A DNA stretch of 64,000 nt from Ramlibacter alkalitolerans. Its GTDB lineage: Bacteria; Pseudomonadota; Gammaproteobacteria; Burkholderiales; Burkholderiaceae_C. The position numbers and the translations under genes are program-made. The stretch's first letter is position 1, and every line of letters starts with the position of its first letter. The notes under the pieces are model-generated. The model was not told where the DNA came from. It saw nothing but the letters and a program-made list of their open reading frames with translations, and did no database searches. Location of the stretch: assembly GCF_016722765.1 (NCBI RefSeq), contig NZ_JAEQND010000002.1, positions 310,001 through 374,000 on the forward strand, written 5' to 3'. This document shows, in pieces, positions 1 to 9,150 of this stretch.

Positions 1-1
1 G

Positions 2-1756
2 CAGCAGCTGTCCGAGGAAGTGATGCTGGGCGCCGTGGTGTTCGGCCACGAGCAGGGCAGGATCGCGATCGACGCCATCCACGAACTGGTGCGCGAAGCC
101 GGCAAGCCGGTCTGGGACTGGCAGCCGCCGGCCAAGGACGAAGCCTTCATCGCCCGCGTGAGCGCCGTCGCCGAGGAGAAGATCCGCGCCGCCTACCAGA
201 TCCGCTCCAAGCAGGCCCGCACGCAAGCCCTGCGCGACGCCACCGCTTCGGTGCAGTCCGCGCTGAAGGAGCAGGGCGTCGAGTTCGACCCGGTGAAGGT
301 CGACAACCTGCTGTTCGACATCGAGGCGCGCATCGTGCGCAGCCAGATCCTCTCCGGCGAGCCGCGCATCGACGGCCGCGACACGCGCACCGTGCGCCCG
401 ATCGAGATCCGCACCGGCGTGCTGCCCCGCACCCATGGCTCGGCCCTCTTCACGCGCGGCGAAACCCAGGCGCTGGTGGTCTCCACGCTCGGCACCGAGC
501 AGGACGCGCAGCGCATCGACGCCCTGGCCGGCGAGTTCCAGGACCGCTTCCTGTTCCACTACAACATGCCTCCCTTCGCCACCGGCGAGACGGGCCGCAT
601 GGGCTCCACCAAGCGGCGCGAAGTCGGCCACGGCCGCCTGGCCAAGCGGGCGCTGATCCCGGTGCTGCCCTCCAAGGAGGAGTTCCCCTACGTGATGCGC
701 GTGGTCTCCGAGATCACCGAGTCCAACGGTTCCTCCTCGATGGCTTCGGTCTGCGGCGGCTGCCTGTCGCTGATGGACGCCGGCGTGCCGCTGAAGGCGC
801 ACGTGGCCGGCATCGCCATGGGCCTGATCAAGGAAGCCAACCGCTTCGCGGTGCTGACCGACATCCTCGGCGACGAGGACCACCTCGGCGACATGGACTT
901 CAAGGTGGCCGGCACGGTCAACGGCGTGACGGCGCTGCAGATGGACATCAAGATCCAGGGCATCACCAAGGAGATCATGCAGGTCGCGCTGGCGCAGGCC
1001 AAGGAAGCGCGCATGCACATCCTGGGCAAGATGCAGGAGGCGCTGGGCGCAGCCAAGTCCGACGTGTCCACCTGGGCGCCGCGCCTGTACACGATGAAGA
1101 TCAACCCCGAGAAGATCCGCGACGTGATCGGCAAGGGCGGCGCTGTCATCCGCGCGCTGACGGAAGAGACGGGCACGCAGATCGACATCGCGGAAGACGG
1201 CACGATCACCATCGCCTCCACCGACGCCGGCAAGGCCGAAGAGGCGAAGAAGCGCATCGAGCAGATCACCGCCGAAGTCGAAGTCGGCAAGGTCTACGAA
1301 GGCCCGATCACGAAGATCCTGGACTTCGGCGCGCTGGTCAACCTGCTGCCCGGCAAGGACGGCCTGCTGCACATCTCCCAGATCGCTCACGAGCGCGTGG
1401 AGAGGGTCACCGACTACCTGTCCGAAGGCCAGGTGGTGAAGGTCAAGGTGCTGGAGACCGACGACAAGGGCCGCGTGAAGCTGTCCATGAAGGCGCTGGC
1501 CGACCGTCCGGAAGGCATGGAAGACCGCCCGCCGCGCGAGCCGCGTGGCGATCGCGGTGACCGCGGTGACCGTGGCGACCGTCCCCCGCGCGGTGATTAC
1601 CGCGGTGGCGACCGTGGCGATCGCGGCGACCGCGGCGAAGGCCGTGGCGACCGCCCCCCGCGCGAGCCGCGCGAGAACCGCGAACCGCGCGAGCCGCGCA
1701 CCGAGCCGCAGCAGGAATCCGGCGGCAATACGCCCGAGGGCGGCAACCAGCAGTGA
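2..1756 (+). CDS. pnp: Polyribonucleotide nucleotidyltransferase (PNPase), 5' truncated by window edge
   Basis: PNPase degrades RNA 3'->5' by phosphorolysis in the degradosome. The reading frame is open from base 2, so the gene begins before the window; what remains is the end of the first RNase PH domain, the all-alpha linker, the second RNase PH domain, a KH domain (IGKGG near base 1126) and an S1 domain (about bases 1285-1490). After the S1 domain comes a tail of roughly 75 residues built from RGDRGDR and REPRE repeats, longer and more arginine/glycine-rich than the E. coli tail. It ends in TGA at 1754-1756, and the quinone oxidoreductase gene follows after 76 bases. The family call is certain; only the N-terminus is unseen. 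Confidence 0.97.
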   Translation, partial: QQLSEEVMLGAVVFGHEQGRIAIDAIHELVREAGKPVWDWQPPAKDEAFIARVSAVAEEKIRAAYQIRSKQARTQALRDATASVQSALKEQGVEFDPVKVDNLLFDIEARIVRSQILSGEPRIDGRDTRTVRPIEIRTGVLPRTHGSALFTRGETQALVVSTLGTEQDAQRIDALAGEFQDRFLFHYNMPPFATGETGRMGSTKRREVGHGRLAKRALIPVLPSKEEFPYVMRVVSEITESNGSSSMASVCGGCLSLMDAGVPLKAHVAGIAMGLIKEANRFAVLTDILGDEDHLGDMDFKVAGTVNGVTALQMDIKIQGITKEIMQVALAQAKEARMHILGKMQEALGAAKSDVSTWAPRLYTMKINPEKIRDVIGKGGAVIRALTEETGTQIDIAEDGTITIASTDAGKAEEAKKRIEQITAEVEVGKVYEGPITKILDFGALVNLLPGKDGLLHISQIAHERVERVTDYLSEGQVVKVKVLETDDKGRVKLSMKALADRPEGMEDRPPREPRGDRGDRGDRGDRPPRGDYRGGDRGDRGDRGEGRGDRPPREPRENREPREPRTEPQQESGGNTPEGGNQQ

Positions 1757-1766
1757 TGGCGTTCCA

Positions 1767-1829
1767 CGTTGGGCGTTCGGCGTCCGGCGTGGACTCCTTC
1801 GCCCAACGCCCAACTCTCAACGCCCAACG
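1767..1829. repeat. Inverted repeat between pnp and the quinone oxidoreductase gene
   Basis: The 11-mer CGTTGGGCGTT at 1767-1777 is the exact reverse complement of AACGCCCAACG at 1819-1829. A shorter 10-base right arm lies at 1805-1814, so the left arm can pair with either. No T-run follows, so it may be an intrinsic stop aided by other factors, an attenuator or a mobile repeat. It fills nearly all of the 76-base gap. Confidence 0.6.
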
Positions 1830-1832
1830 AAC

Positions 1833-2822
1833 ATGAAAGCCATCGAGATCACGCAATACGGCGCGCCGGAAGTCCTGCGCGCCGGTGAGCGCCCCGACCC
1901 GGCGCCGGGTGCGGGGGAACTGCTGATCCGCGTCACCGCCAGTGGCGTGAACCGGCCCGACGTGCTCCAGCGCACCGGCAACTACCCGGTGCCGCCCGGC
2001 GCGTCGGACATCCCCGGCCTGGAGGTCGCGGGCACGATCGTCTCCGGCGACGAGAAGGCGATGAAGGACGCCGGCCTGAAGGTCGGCGACCGCGTCTGCG
2101 CGCTGGTCTCCGGCGGCGGCTATGCGCAACTGTGCGTCGCGCCGGTCGGCCAGTGCCTGCCCGTGCCGCAAGGCCTGAGCGACGTCGAGGCGGCTTCGCT
2201 GCCCGAGACCTTCTTCACCGTCTGGAGCAACGTGTTCGACCGTGGGCGCCTTGCGGGCGGCGAATCGTTCATGGTCCAGGGCGGCACCAGCGGCATCGGC
2301 GTCACCGCGATCCAGATGGCCAAGGCGATGGGCGCCTCCAAGGTGCTTGCCACCGCCGGCTCCGACGACAAGTGCCAGGCCTGCGTCGCGCTCGGCGCGG
2401 ACCATGCCATCAACTACAAGACGCAGGACTTCGCCGAAGAAGCGAAGAAGCTCACCGACGGCAAGGGCGTGGACGTGATCCTCGACATGGTCGCCGGCAG
2501 CTACGTCGACCGCGAGGTCAAGTGCGTCAACGAGGACGGCCGCATCGTGATCATCGCGGTGCAGGGCGGGACCAAGAGCGAGTTCAACGCCGGACTGGTG
2601 CTGCGCCGTCGCATCACGATCACGGGCTCGACGCTGCGTCCGCGGCCCGTCGCCTTCAAGGCGGCGATCGCGCAATCACTGGCGAAGAACGTGTGGCCGC
2701 TGATCGAGGCCGGCAGGATCAAGCCGGTGATCCACAGCACCTTCCCCGCCGCGGAAGCGGCGAAGGCCCATGCGCTGATGGAGTCCAACCAGCACGTCGG
2801 CAAGATCGTCCTGACCTGGTAA
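1833..2822 (+). CDS. Zinc-independent NAD(P)H quinone oxidoreductase (MDR superfamily, PIG3-like)
   Basis: 329 residues starting MKAIEITQYG, the expected length for the TP53I3/PIG3-type quinone oxidoreductases, which reduce quinones with NADPH in the cytoplasm. The N-terminal GroES-like half contains GVNRPDVLQRTGNYPVPPG; the nucleotide-binding half has GGTSGIG near residue 149. The zinc ligands of alcohol dehydrogenases are absent. The ATG at 1833 was chosen because homology starts there, although the frame is open much further upstream through pnp. The stop is 6 bases before tpiA, so the two are probably co-transcribed. The physiological substrate cannot be read from the sequence. Confidence 0.9.
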   Translation: MKAIEITQYGAPEVLRAGERPDPAPGAGELLIRVTASGVNRPDVLQRTGNYPVPPGASDIPGLEVAGTIVSGDEKAMKDAGLKVGDRVCALVSGGGYAQLCVAPVGQCLPVPQGLSDVEAASLPETFFTVWSNVFDRGRLAGGESFMVQGGTSGIGVTAIQMAKAMGASKVLATAGSDDKCQACVALGADHAINYKTQDFAEEAKKLTDGKGVDVILDMVAGSYVDREVKCVNEDGRIVIIAVQGGTKSEFNAGLVLRRRITITGSTLRPRPVAFKAAIAQSLAKNVWPLIEAGRIKPVIHSTFPAAEAAKAHALMESNQHVGKIVLTW

Positions 2823-2828
2823 AGCGAG

Positions 2829-3578
<750 letters not shown>

Positions 3579-3614
3579 CGCGCGCCGCGTGACCATAACA
3601 ACGGAGTATTTGGA

Positions 3615-4052
3615 ATGAACGTCTTGTTGACCATCGTGCTGACCGTGCAGATGCTGACAGCCCTGGGCATGATCGGCCTCATCCTGCTGCAGCACGGCAA
3701 GGGCGCGGACATGGGCGCCGCCTTCGGCAGCGGCGCCTCGGGCAGCCTGTTCGGCGCCAGCGGCAGCGCGAATTTCCTCTCGCGCACCACGGCCATCCTG
3801 GCGGCGGTATTCTTCGTCTGCACCCTGACCCTGGCTTACTTCAGTCACAGCGTCAAGCCGGTGAGCTCCGGATCCGTCCTCGAGCGCGCGGCCCCCGCGG
3901 CGCCCGCCGCTTCGGCCACGGGCCCGAACCCGGCGAACCAGATCCCGGGCGGCGGCACGCCGGTCCCTGCGCAGCAAGGTCCCGCGACCTCGCCGGCGAC
4001 GACCGCGCCCGTCGCGCCTGCCTCTGGCGCTGCGCAGATTCCAACGAAGTGA
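3615..4052 (+). CDS. secG: SecG subunit of the SecYEG preprotein translocase
   Basis: 145 residues. SecG assists SecYE/SecA protein export across the inner membrane. Two hydrophobic segments (about residues 3-22 and 57-75) flank the conserved cytoplasmic loop GKGADMGAAFGSGASGS. The tail after residue 90 is rich in Pro, Ala, Gln and Thr and looks disordered; it makes this SecG longer than the 110-residue E. coli form. A ribosome site (CGGAG) lies about 9 bases before the ATG. Confidence 0.93.
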   Translation: MNVLLTIVLTVQMLTALGMIGLILLQHGKGADMGAAFGSGASGSLFGASGSANFLSRTTAILAAVFFVCTLTLAYFSHSVKPVSSGSVLERAAPAAPAASATGPNPANQIPGGGTPVPAQQGPATSPATTAPVAPASGAAQIPTK

Positions 4053-4062
4053 TCCAGCCCGA

Positions 4063-4076
4063 GTGATCTAGGTCAA
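4063..4076. promoter_or_regulatory. Possible Fnr/Anr-type operator
   Basis: GTGAT-CTAG-GTCAA is an imperfect dyad matching the Fnr consensus TTGAT-N4-ATCAA at 8 of 10 defined positions. It lies between secG and tRNA-Leu/nuoA, where oxygen control of complex I would be plausible. Such a match can occur by chance and no clear promoter was placed beside it. Confidence 0.25.
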
Positions 4077-4082
4077 GCAAGG

Positions 4083-4110
4083 GTCACTGTCGCTTCCGCC
4101 CGGCAGTGAC
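4083..4110. terminator. Hairpin after secG
   Basis: GTCACTG at 4083-4089 pairs with CAGTGAC at 4104-4110, and three further inner pairs give a 10-bp stem with an 8-base loop. There is no T-tract, so it may be an attenuator or processing site rather than a full intrinsic terminator. Confidence 0.4.
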
Positions 4111-4205
4111 GACTTGGATTGAGAGTACACTTAGTGGTTGTACGGATAGGCGAAGCGCTTCGAGGGAAGCGCACTCCTCGCGAGCCTGCCGGACGTGTAG
4201 TTTCA

Positions 4206-4290
4206 GCCGACGTGGTGAAATTGGTAGACACGCTATCTTGAGGGGGTAGTGGCGAAAGCTGTGCGAGTTCGAGTCTCGCCGTCGGCACCA
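4206..4290 (+). tRNA. tRNA-Leu (anticodon GAG)
   Basis: An 85-base cloverleaf: acceptor arms GCCGACG and CGTCGGC, discriminator A and an encoded CCA at 4288-4290. The anticodon stem CTATC/GGTAG encloses the loop TTGAGGG, giving anticodon GAG, which reads CUC and CUU. A long variable arm, as in class II tRNAs, and a T-arm with GTTCGAGTC are present. It sits between secG and nuoA, the position it holds in many Burkholderiales. Confidence 0.97.
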
Positions 4291-4300
4291 ACATAAGAGC

Positions 4301-4322
4301 CTGCCGGGCACGCACCCGGCAG
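4301..4322. other. Hairpin between tRNA-Leu and nuoA
   Basis: CTGCCGGG (4301-4308) pairs with CCCGGCAG (4315-4322) around a 6-base loop. It lies 10 bases after the tRNA end and 26 bases before nuoA. It could help 3' processing of the tRNA or define the 5' end of a nuo transcript; no T-run follows. Confidence 0.5.
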
Positions 4323-4348
4323 CGCACAAAGCGCGGACCTTGCCGAAG

Positions 4349-4720
4349 ATGAACCTCGACCAGTACCTCCCTGTCCTCCTGTTCATCCTTGTCGGCGTCG
4401 GTGTCGGCATCGCTCCCCAGGTCATGGGCTGGTTGTTCGCCAAGGGCATGGGCGTGCAGCGGCCCGACGCCGCGAAGAACGCCCCCTACGAGTGCGGCTT
4501 CGAAGCCTTCGAGGACGCGCGCATGAAGTTCGACGTGCGCTACTACCTCGTGGCCATCCTGTTCATCCTGTTCGACCTCGAGATCGCCTTCCTCTTCCCG
4601 TGGGCGGTCGCGTTGCGGGAAATTGGCCCCGTGGGCTTCTGGGCCATGATGATTTTCCTGTCGATCCTGGTCGTGGGTTTCGTCTACGAATGGAAGAAGG
4701 GCGCGCTGGACTGGGAGTGA
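4349..4720 (+). CDS. nuoA: NADH-quinone oxidoreductase subunit A
   Basis: 123 residues with three membrane helices; part of the proton-pumping membrane arm of complex I near the quinone site. The signature [20 protein letters not shown] follows the first helix. The ATG at 4349 (MNLDQYLPV) is preferred to the in-frame TTG nine bases earlier because family members start at this methionine. First gene of the complete nuoA-N operon; nuoB follows after 52 bases. Confidence 0.96.
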   Translation: MNLDQYLPVLLFILVGVGVGIAPQVMGWLFAKGMGVQRPDAAKNAPYECGFEAFEDARMKFDVRYYLVAILFILFDLEIAFLFPWAVALREIGPVGFWAMMIFLSILVVGFVYEWKKGALDWE

Positions 4721-4772
4721 TTCCCCGCGCTCCGTGCTTCGCTCCCACTTCCGTCTCCAGCAAGAAAGTTTT

Positions 4773-5252
4773 ATGGCAAACCAGGGCATCCTCGAAAAAG
4801 GTGTCGTGACCACGACCGTGGACACGGTCATCAACTGGGCCAAGACCGGCTCTCTGTGGCCCATGACCTTCGGCCTCGCCTGCTGCGCGGTGGAGATGAT
4901 GCACGCCGGTGCGGCGCGCTACGACATCGACCGCTTCGGCATGCTGTTCCGCCCGAGCCCGCGCCAGTCCGACCTGATGATCGTGGCCGGCACGCTGTGC
5001 AACAAGATGGCGCCGGCCCTGCGCCGCGTGTACGACCAGATGGCCGAGCCGCGCTGGGTGATCTCGATGGGCTCCTGCGCCAACGGCGGCGGCTACTACC
5101 ACTACAGCTATTCGGTGGTGCGCGGCTGCGACCGCGTGGTCCCGGTGGACGTCTATGTGCCGGGCTGCCCGCCGACGGCCGAGGCGCTGCTGTACGGAAT
5201 CATCCAGCTGCAGCAGAAGATCCGCCGCACGCAGACCATCGCCCGCGCCTGA
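4773..5252 (+). CDS. nuoB: NADH-quinone oxidoreductase subunit B
   Basis: 159 residues. This peripheral-arm subunit carries cluster N2, the last iron-sulfur cluster before quinone. Its ligands are visible: the tandem Cys37-Cys38 in LACCAVEM, Cys102 in GSCANGG and Cys132 in PGCPP. The start at 4773 ([10 protein letters not shown]) matches family members; the frame is open a little further upstream, but that part has no homology. Confidence 0.97.
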   Translation: MANQGILEKGVVTTTVDTVINWAKTGSLWPMTFGLACCAVEMMHAGAARYDIDRFGMLFRPSPRQSDLMIVAGTLCNKMAPALRRVYDQMAEPRWVISMGSCANGGGYYHYSYSVVRGCDRVVPVDVYVPGCPPTAEALLYGIIQLQQKIRRTQTIARA

Positions 5253-5266
5253 AGGAAAGCCACACC

Positions 5267-5881
5267 ATGATGCAGGCCACCGTGAGCCCCACGCCCGAAA
5301 CCGTGCGCGACGCCGTCGTTGCCGCCCTGGGCGAGCGGGCCAGGAGCGTGACGCTCAGGCTCGGCGAAGTCACCGTCGTCGTCGCCGCCAAGGACTACCA
5401 CGAGGCCGCGCGCATCCTGCGCGACGCGCCCGGCTGCCGGTTCGAGCAGCTGATGGACCTGTGCGGCGTCGACTACTCCGAATACGGCATGGGCTCGTGG
5501 GAAGGACTGCGCTACGCGGTCACCTCGCACCTGCTGTCCGTGAGCCTGAACCAGCGCGTGCGCATCCGCGTGTTCTGCCCCGACGACGACCTGCCGGTGG
5601 TGGACTCCGTCACCGACCTGTGGAGCGCGGCCAACTGGTTCGAGCGCGAGGCCTTCGACCTGTACGGCATCGTGTTCGAGGGCCACTCGGACCTGCGCCG
5701 CATCCTGACGGACTACGGCTTCATCGGCCATCCCTTCCGCAAGGACTTCCCGGTCTCCGGCCATGTCGAGATGCGCTACGACCCCGAGCGCAAGCGCGTG
5801 GTCTACCAGCCCGTGACCATCGAGCCGCGCGAGATCACGCCCCGGATCATCCGCGAGGAGAAGTACGGGGGGCTGCAGTGA
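5267..5881 (+). CDS. nuoC: NADH-quinone oxidoreductase subunit C (30 kDa)
   Basis: 204 residues; peripheral-arm scaffold subunit that packs against NuoD at the quinone-binding site. The 30-kDa signature is seen as [17 protein letters not shown] followed by [20 protein letters not shown] good ribosome site (GAAGGAAAG) precedes ATGATG at 5267; the first ATG was taken. Separate nuoC and nuoD genes, not the fused form of E. coli. The 138-base gap to nuoD is unusually large for this operon and holds a palindromic repeat. Confidence 0.96.
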   Translation: MMQATVSPTPETVRDAVVAALGERARSVTLRLGEVTVVVAAKDYHEAARILRDAPGCRFEQLMDLCGVDYSEYGMGSWEGLRYAVTSHLLSVSLNQRVRIRVFCPDDDLPVVDSVTDLWSAANWFEREAFDLYGIVFEGHSDLRRILTDYGFIGHPFRKDFPVSGHVEMRYDPERKRVVYQPVTIEPREITPRIIREEKYGGLQ

Positions 5882-5892
5882 TGCGGACATCC

Positions 5893-5993
5893 TTCAACGC
5901 AAAAGCCGCGAAAGCCTCGCAAAAGCCGCGAAACGAAATCCTCATGGAAGTTTTCTGCGGTCTTGGTCTTCCTTTTGCGGCTTTTGCGTTGAA
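5893..5993. repeat. Large palindromic repeat between nuoC and nuoD
   Basis: A 17-base arm at 5893-5909 (TTCAACGCAAAAGCCGC) is perfectly inverted at 5977-5993; with one G-T pair the stem extends to 22 bp (5893-5914 with 5972-5993). The core GCAAAAGCCGCGAAA is repeated directly at 5900-5913 and 5920-5933. It is AT-richer than its neighbours and sits inside a polycistronic operon, so it will be transcribed. It looks like an inserted dispersed repeat; a role in mRNA processing between nuoC and nuoD is possible. Confidence 0.85.
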
Positions 5994-6019
5994 TGCCTCC
6001 TGCTGCGACGGTAAGTGAC

Positions 6020-7273
6020 ATGGCTGAAATCAAGAACTACACCCTGAATTTCGGGCCGCAGCATCCGGCCGCGCACGGCGTGCTGCGGCTGGTGCTCGAG
6101 CTCGATGGCGAAGTGATCCAGCGCGCCGACCCGCACATCGGGCTGCTGCACCGCGCCACCGAGAAGCTCGCCGAAACCAAGACCTTCATCCAGGCGCTGC
6201 CCTACATGGACCGTCTCGACTACATGTCGATGATGTCCAACGAGCACGCGTACTGCCTGGCCGTCGAGAAGCTGCTCGGCATCGACGTGCCGATCCGCGC
6301 CCAGTACATCCGCGTCATGTTCTCCGAGATCACGCGCCTGCTGAACCACCTCCTGTGGCTCGGCGCGCACGGCCTCGACTGCGGCGCGATGAACATCCTG
6401 ATCTACTGCTTCCGCGAACGGGAAGACCTGTTCGACATGTACGAGGCGGTGTCGGGCGCGCGCATGCACGCGGCCTACTTCCGTCCGGGCGGCGTGTACC
6501 GCGACCTGCCGGATTCGATGCCCCAGTACCGGGCGAGCAAGGTGCGCAACCAGCGCGACGTCGACCGCCTGAACGACGGCCGCAGCGGCACGCTGCTGGA
6601 CTTCATCGAGGACTTCACGAAGCGCTTCCCGGGCTACGTCGACGAATACGAGACGCTGCTGACTGAGAACCGCATCTGGAAGCAGCGCACGGTGGGCATC
6701 GGCGTGGTCACGCCCGAGCGCGCCCTGAACCTGGGTTTCGCCGGCCCGATGCTGCGCGGCTCCGGCATCCCCTGGGACCTGCGCAAGTCGCAGCCCTACG
6801 AGGTGTACGACCGGCTCGAGTTCGACATCCCCGTCGGCCGCACCGGCGACTGCTACGACCGCTACCTCGTGCGCATGCAGGAGCTGCGCGAGTCCAACCG
6901 GATCATCCAGCAGTGCGTGCAGTGGCTCAGGGCGAACCCGGGCCCCGTCATCACGGACAACCACAAGGTGGCGCCGCCGGATCGCGAATCCATGAAGGCC
7001 AACATGGAGGAACTGATCCACCACTTCAAGCTGTTCTCCGAAGGCTTCCGCGTGCCGGAAGGCGAGGCGTACGCCGCGGTGGAACACCCCAAGGGCGAGT
7101 TCGGCATCTACATCGTGAGCGACGGTGCCAACAAGCCCTACCGCCTGAAGATCCGCCCGCCGGGCTTCCCGCACCTGGCCGCCCTCGACGAGATGGGCAA
7201 GGGCCACATGATCGCCGACGCCGTGGCGATCATCGGCACGATGGACATCGTGTTCGGAGATATTGACCGATGA
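6020..7273 (+). CDS. nuoD: NADH-quinone oxidoreductase subunit D (49 kDa)
   Basis: 417 residues, normal for NuoD, which is related to the large subunit of [NiFe] hydrogenases and forms the quinone chamber with NuoB. Seen: [15 protein letters not shown] near the N-terminus and HRATEKLAE near residue 50. The ATG at 6020 lies just beyond the palindromic repeat. The stop overlaps the nuoE start by 4 bases (ATGA), indicating coupled translation. Confidence 0.97.
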   Translation: MAEIKNYTLNFGPQHPAAHGVLRLVLELDGEVIQRADPHIGLLHRATEKLAETKTFIQALPYMDRLDYMSMMSNEHAYCLAVEKLLGIDVPIRAQYIRVMFSEITRLLNHLLWLGAHGLDCGAMNILIYCFREREDLFDMYEAVSGARMHAAYFRPGGVYRDLPDSMPQYRASKVRNQRDVDRLNDGRSGTLLDFIEDFTKRFPGYVDEYETLLTENRIWKQRTVGIGVVTPERALNLGFAGPMLRGSGIPWDLRKSQPYEVYDRLEFDIPVGRTGDCYDRYLVRMQELRESNRIIQQCVQWLRANPGPVITDNHKVAPPDRESMKANMEELIHHFKLFSEGFRVPEGEAYAAVEHPKGEFGIYIVSDGANKPYRLKIRPPGFPHLAALDEMGKGHMIADAVAIIGTMDIVFGDIDR

Positions 7274-7761
7274 TTTCTGAGAACACCAGGAGCCGCTTCG
7301 CCCGCGAAGTGGCCAAGTACCCGCCCGACCAGAAGCAATCCGCCGTCATGGCCTGCCTGGCCATCGTGCAGCAGGAGCAGGGCCACGTCACGCTCGACGC
7401 CGAACGCGAGATCGGCGACTATCTGGGCATGCCCCCGATCGCGGTGCACGAGGTCTCGACGTTCTACAACATGTACAACCAGCACAAGGTGGGCAAGTAC
7501 AAGCTGAACGTCTGCACCAACCTGCCTTGCCAGCTGCGCGACGGCCTGGCGGCCCTCCAGCACCTGGAAAAGCGCCTGGGCATCGAGATGGGCGAGACGA
7601 CGCCCGACGGCCTGTTCACGATCCAGCAGAGCGAATGCCTGGGCGCCTGCGCCGACTCGCCGGTGATGCTGGTCAACGACCGCACGATGTGCAGCTTCAT
7701 GACGGCCGACAAGCTGGACCAGCTGATCGACGGCCTCAGGAAAGCCGAGGGCGTGGCATGA
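7270..7761 (+). CDS. nuoE: NADH-quinone oxidoreductase subunit E (24 kDa)
   Basis: 163 residues. The subunit carries the [2Fe-2S] cluster N1a beside NuoF in the NADH-oxidising module. The four cysteine ligands are present in the usual spacing: Cys82 and Cys87 (CTNLPC), Cys123 and Cys127 (CLGAC). It overlaps nuoD and nuoF by 4 bases each. Confidence 0.97.
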   Translation: MISENTRSRFAREVAKYPPDQKQSAVMACLAIVQQEQGHVTLDAEREIGDYLGMPPIAVHEVSTFYNMYNQHKVGKYKLNVCTNLPCQLRDGLAALQHLEKRLGIEMGETTPDGLFTIQQSECLGACADSPVMLVNDRTMCSFMTADKLDQLIDGLRKAEGVA

Positions 7762-9146
7762 ATGCCGACCAGGTCCTCTCGCAGTTCATGGCGACGGGTG
7801 TCCAGACCTGTTTCCACAACCGCCACATCGACCCGCAGATCTACAAGGGCCTGGACGGCACCAACTGGCGCCTGAAGGACTACGAGGCGCGCGACGGCTA
7901 CAAGGCGCTGCGCAAGATCCTCGACGAAGGCCTCACGACCGACCAGGTGATCGCCACCGTCAAGGAAAGCGCGCTGCGCGGCCGCGGCGGCGCCGGCTTC
8001 CCCACGGGCCTGAAGTGGAGCTTCATGCCCCGCCAGTTCCCGGGGCAGAAGTACCTGGTGTGCAACTCCGACGAGGGTGAGCCCGGGACCTGCAAGGACC
8101 GCGACATCCTGATGTACAACCCCCACATCGTGATCGAGGGGATGATCATCGCGGCCTACGCGATGGGCATCACCGTGGGCTACAACTACATCCACGGCGA
8201 GATCATGCAGGTCTACGACCGGTTCGAGGAAGCGCTGGAAGAGGCGCGCGCGGCCGGCTACCTGGGCAACAACATCCTCGGTTCGCCCTTCAGCTTCCAG
8301 CTGCATGCGTTCCACGGCTTCGGCGCCTACATCTGCGGCGAGGAAACGGCGCTGCTGGAATCGCTGGAAGGCAAGAAGGGGCAGCCCCGCTTCAAGCCGC
8401 CGTTCCCGGCCAGCTTCGGCCTGTACGGCAAGCCCACCACGATCAACAACACCGAGACCTTCGGCGCGGTGCCCTGGATCATCCGCAACGGCGGCCAGGC
8501 CTACCTCGACATCGGCAAGCCGAACAACGGCGGCACGAAGATCTTCTCGGTCTCGGGCGACGTCGAACTCCCCGGCAACTACGAAGTGCCCATGGGCACG
8601 CCCTTCAGCAAGCTGCTGGAGCTGTGCGGCGGCGTCAAGGGCGGCAGGAAACTCAAGGCGGTGATCCCCGGCGGCTCCTCCGCCCCGGTGCTGCCGGCCG
8701 ACCTCATGATGCAGTGCACGATGGACTACGACTCCATCGCCAAGGCCGGCTCCATGCTCGGCTCCGGTGCCGTCATCGTGATGGACGAGACGCGCGACAT
8801 GGTCGAAAGCCTGCTGCGCCTGTCGTACTTCTACATGCACGAGTCCTGCGGCCAGTGCACGCCCTGCCGCGAAGGCACGGGCTGGATGTGGCGCGTGATC
8901 GACCGCATCCAGAACGGCTACGGCAAGCAGAGCGACCTGGACCTGCTGAACTCCGTGGCGGACAACATCCAGGGCCGCACCATCTGCGCGCTGGGCGATG
9001 CCGCCGCGATGCCGGTGCGCGCGATGATCAAGCACTTCCGCCACGAGTTCGAGGCGAAGATCGCCGCCGCCGCGAAGGCCCAAGCCCCTCACCCCGACCC
9101 TCTCCCCGGGGGGGAGAGGGTGAGAACGGAAGCGCGGAGCGCTTAG
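7758..9146 (+). CDS. nuoF: NADH-quinone oxidoreductase subunit F (51 kDa, NADH/FMN-binding)
   Basis: 462 residues; binds NADH, FMN and [4Fe-4S] cluster N3, and so is the electron entry site of complex I. Seen: [13 protein letters not shown] (FMN/NADH loop), [11 protein letters not shown], and the cluster ligands Cys364, Cys367, Cys370 ([13 protein letters not shown]) and Cys410. The last 25 or so residues, including [12 protein letters not shown], are not family sequence: they are encoded by a dispersed palindromic repeat at 9084-9128 that runs into the gene end. The start shares ATGA with the end of nuoE. Confidence 0.97.
   Translation: MNADQVLSQFMATGVQTCFHNRHIDPQIYKGLDGTNWRLKDYEARDGYKALRKILDEGLTTDQVIATVKESALRGRGGAGFPTGLKWSFMPRQFPGQKYLVCNSDEGEPGTCKDRDILMYNPHIVIEGMIIAAYAMGITVGYNYIHGEIMQVYDRFEEALEEARAAGYLGNNILGSPFSFQLHAFHGFGAYICGEETALLESLEGKKGQPRFKPPFPASFGLYGKPTTINNTETFGAVPWIIRNGGQAYLDIGKPNNGGTKIFSVSGDVELPGNYEVPMGTPFSKLLELCGGVKGGRKLKAVIPGGSSAPVLPADLMMQCTMDYDSIAKAGSMLGSGAVIVMDETRDMVESLLRLSYFYMHESCGQCTPCREGTGWMWRVIDRIQNGYGKQSDLDLLNSVADNIQGRTICALGDAAAMPVRAMIKHFRHEFEAKIAAAAKAQAPHPDPLPGGERVRTEARSA
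9084..9128. repeat. Dispersed hairpin repeat inside the 3' end of nuoF
   Basis: The arms CCCTCTCCCC (9098-9107) and GGGGAGAGGG (9111-9120) form a 10-bp stem, flanked by CCCCTCACCCCGA on the left and TGAGA on the right. Two related elements, with the same CCCTCACCCC...hairpin...GGGTGAGG plan, lie at 33712-33750 and 42207-42250. This one is translated and supplies most of the C-terminal tail of NuoF. Confidence 0.8.
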
Positions 9147-9150
9147 TCAC

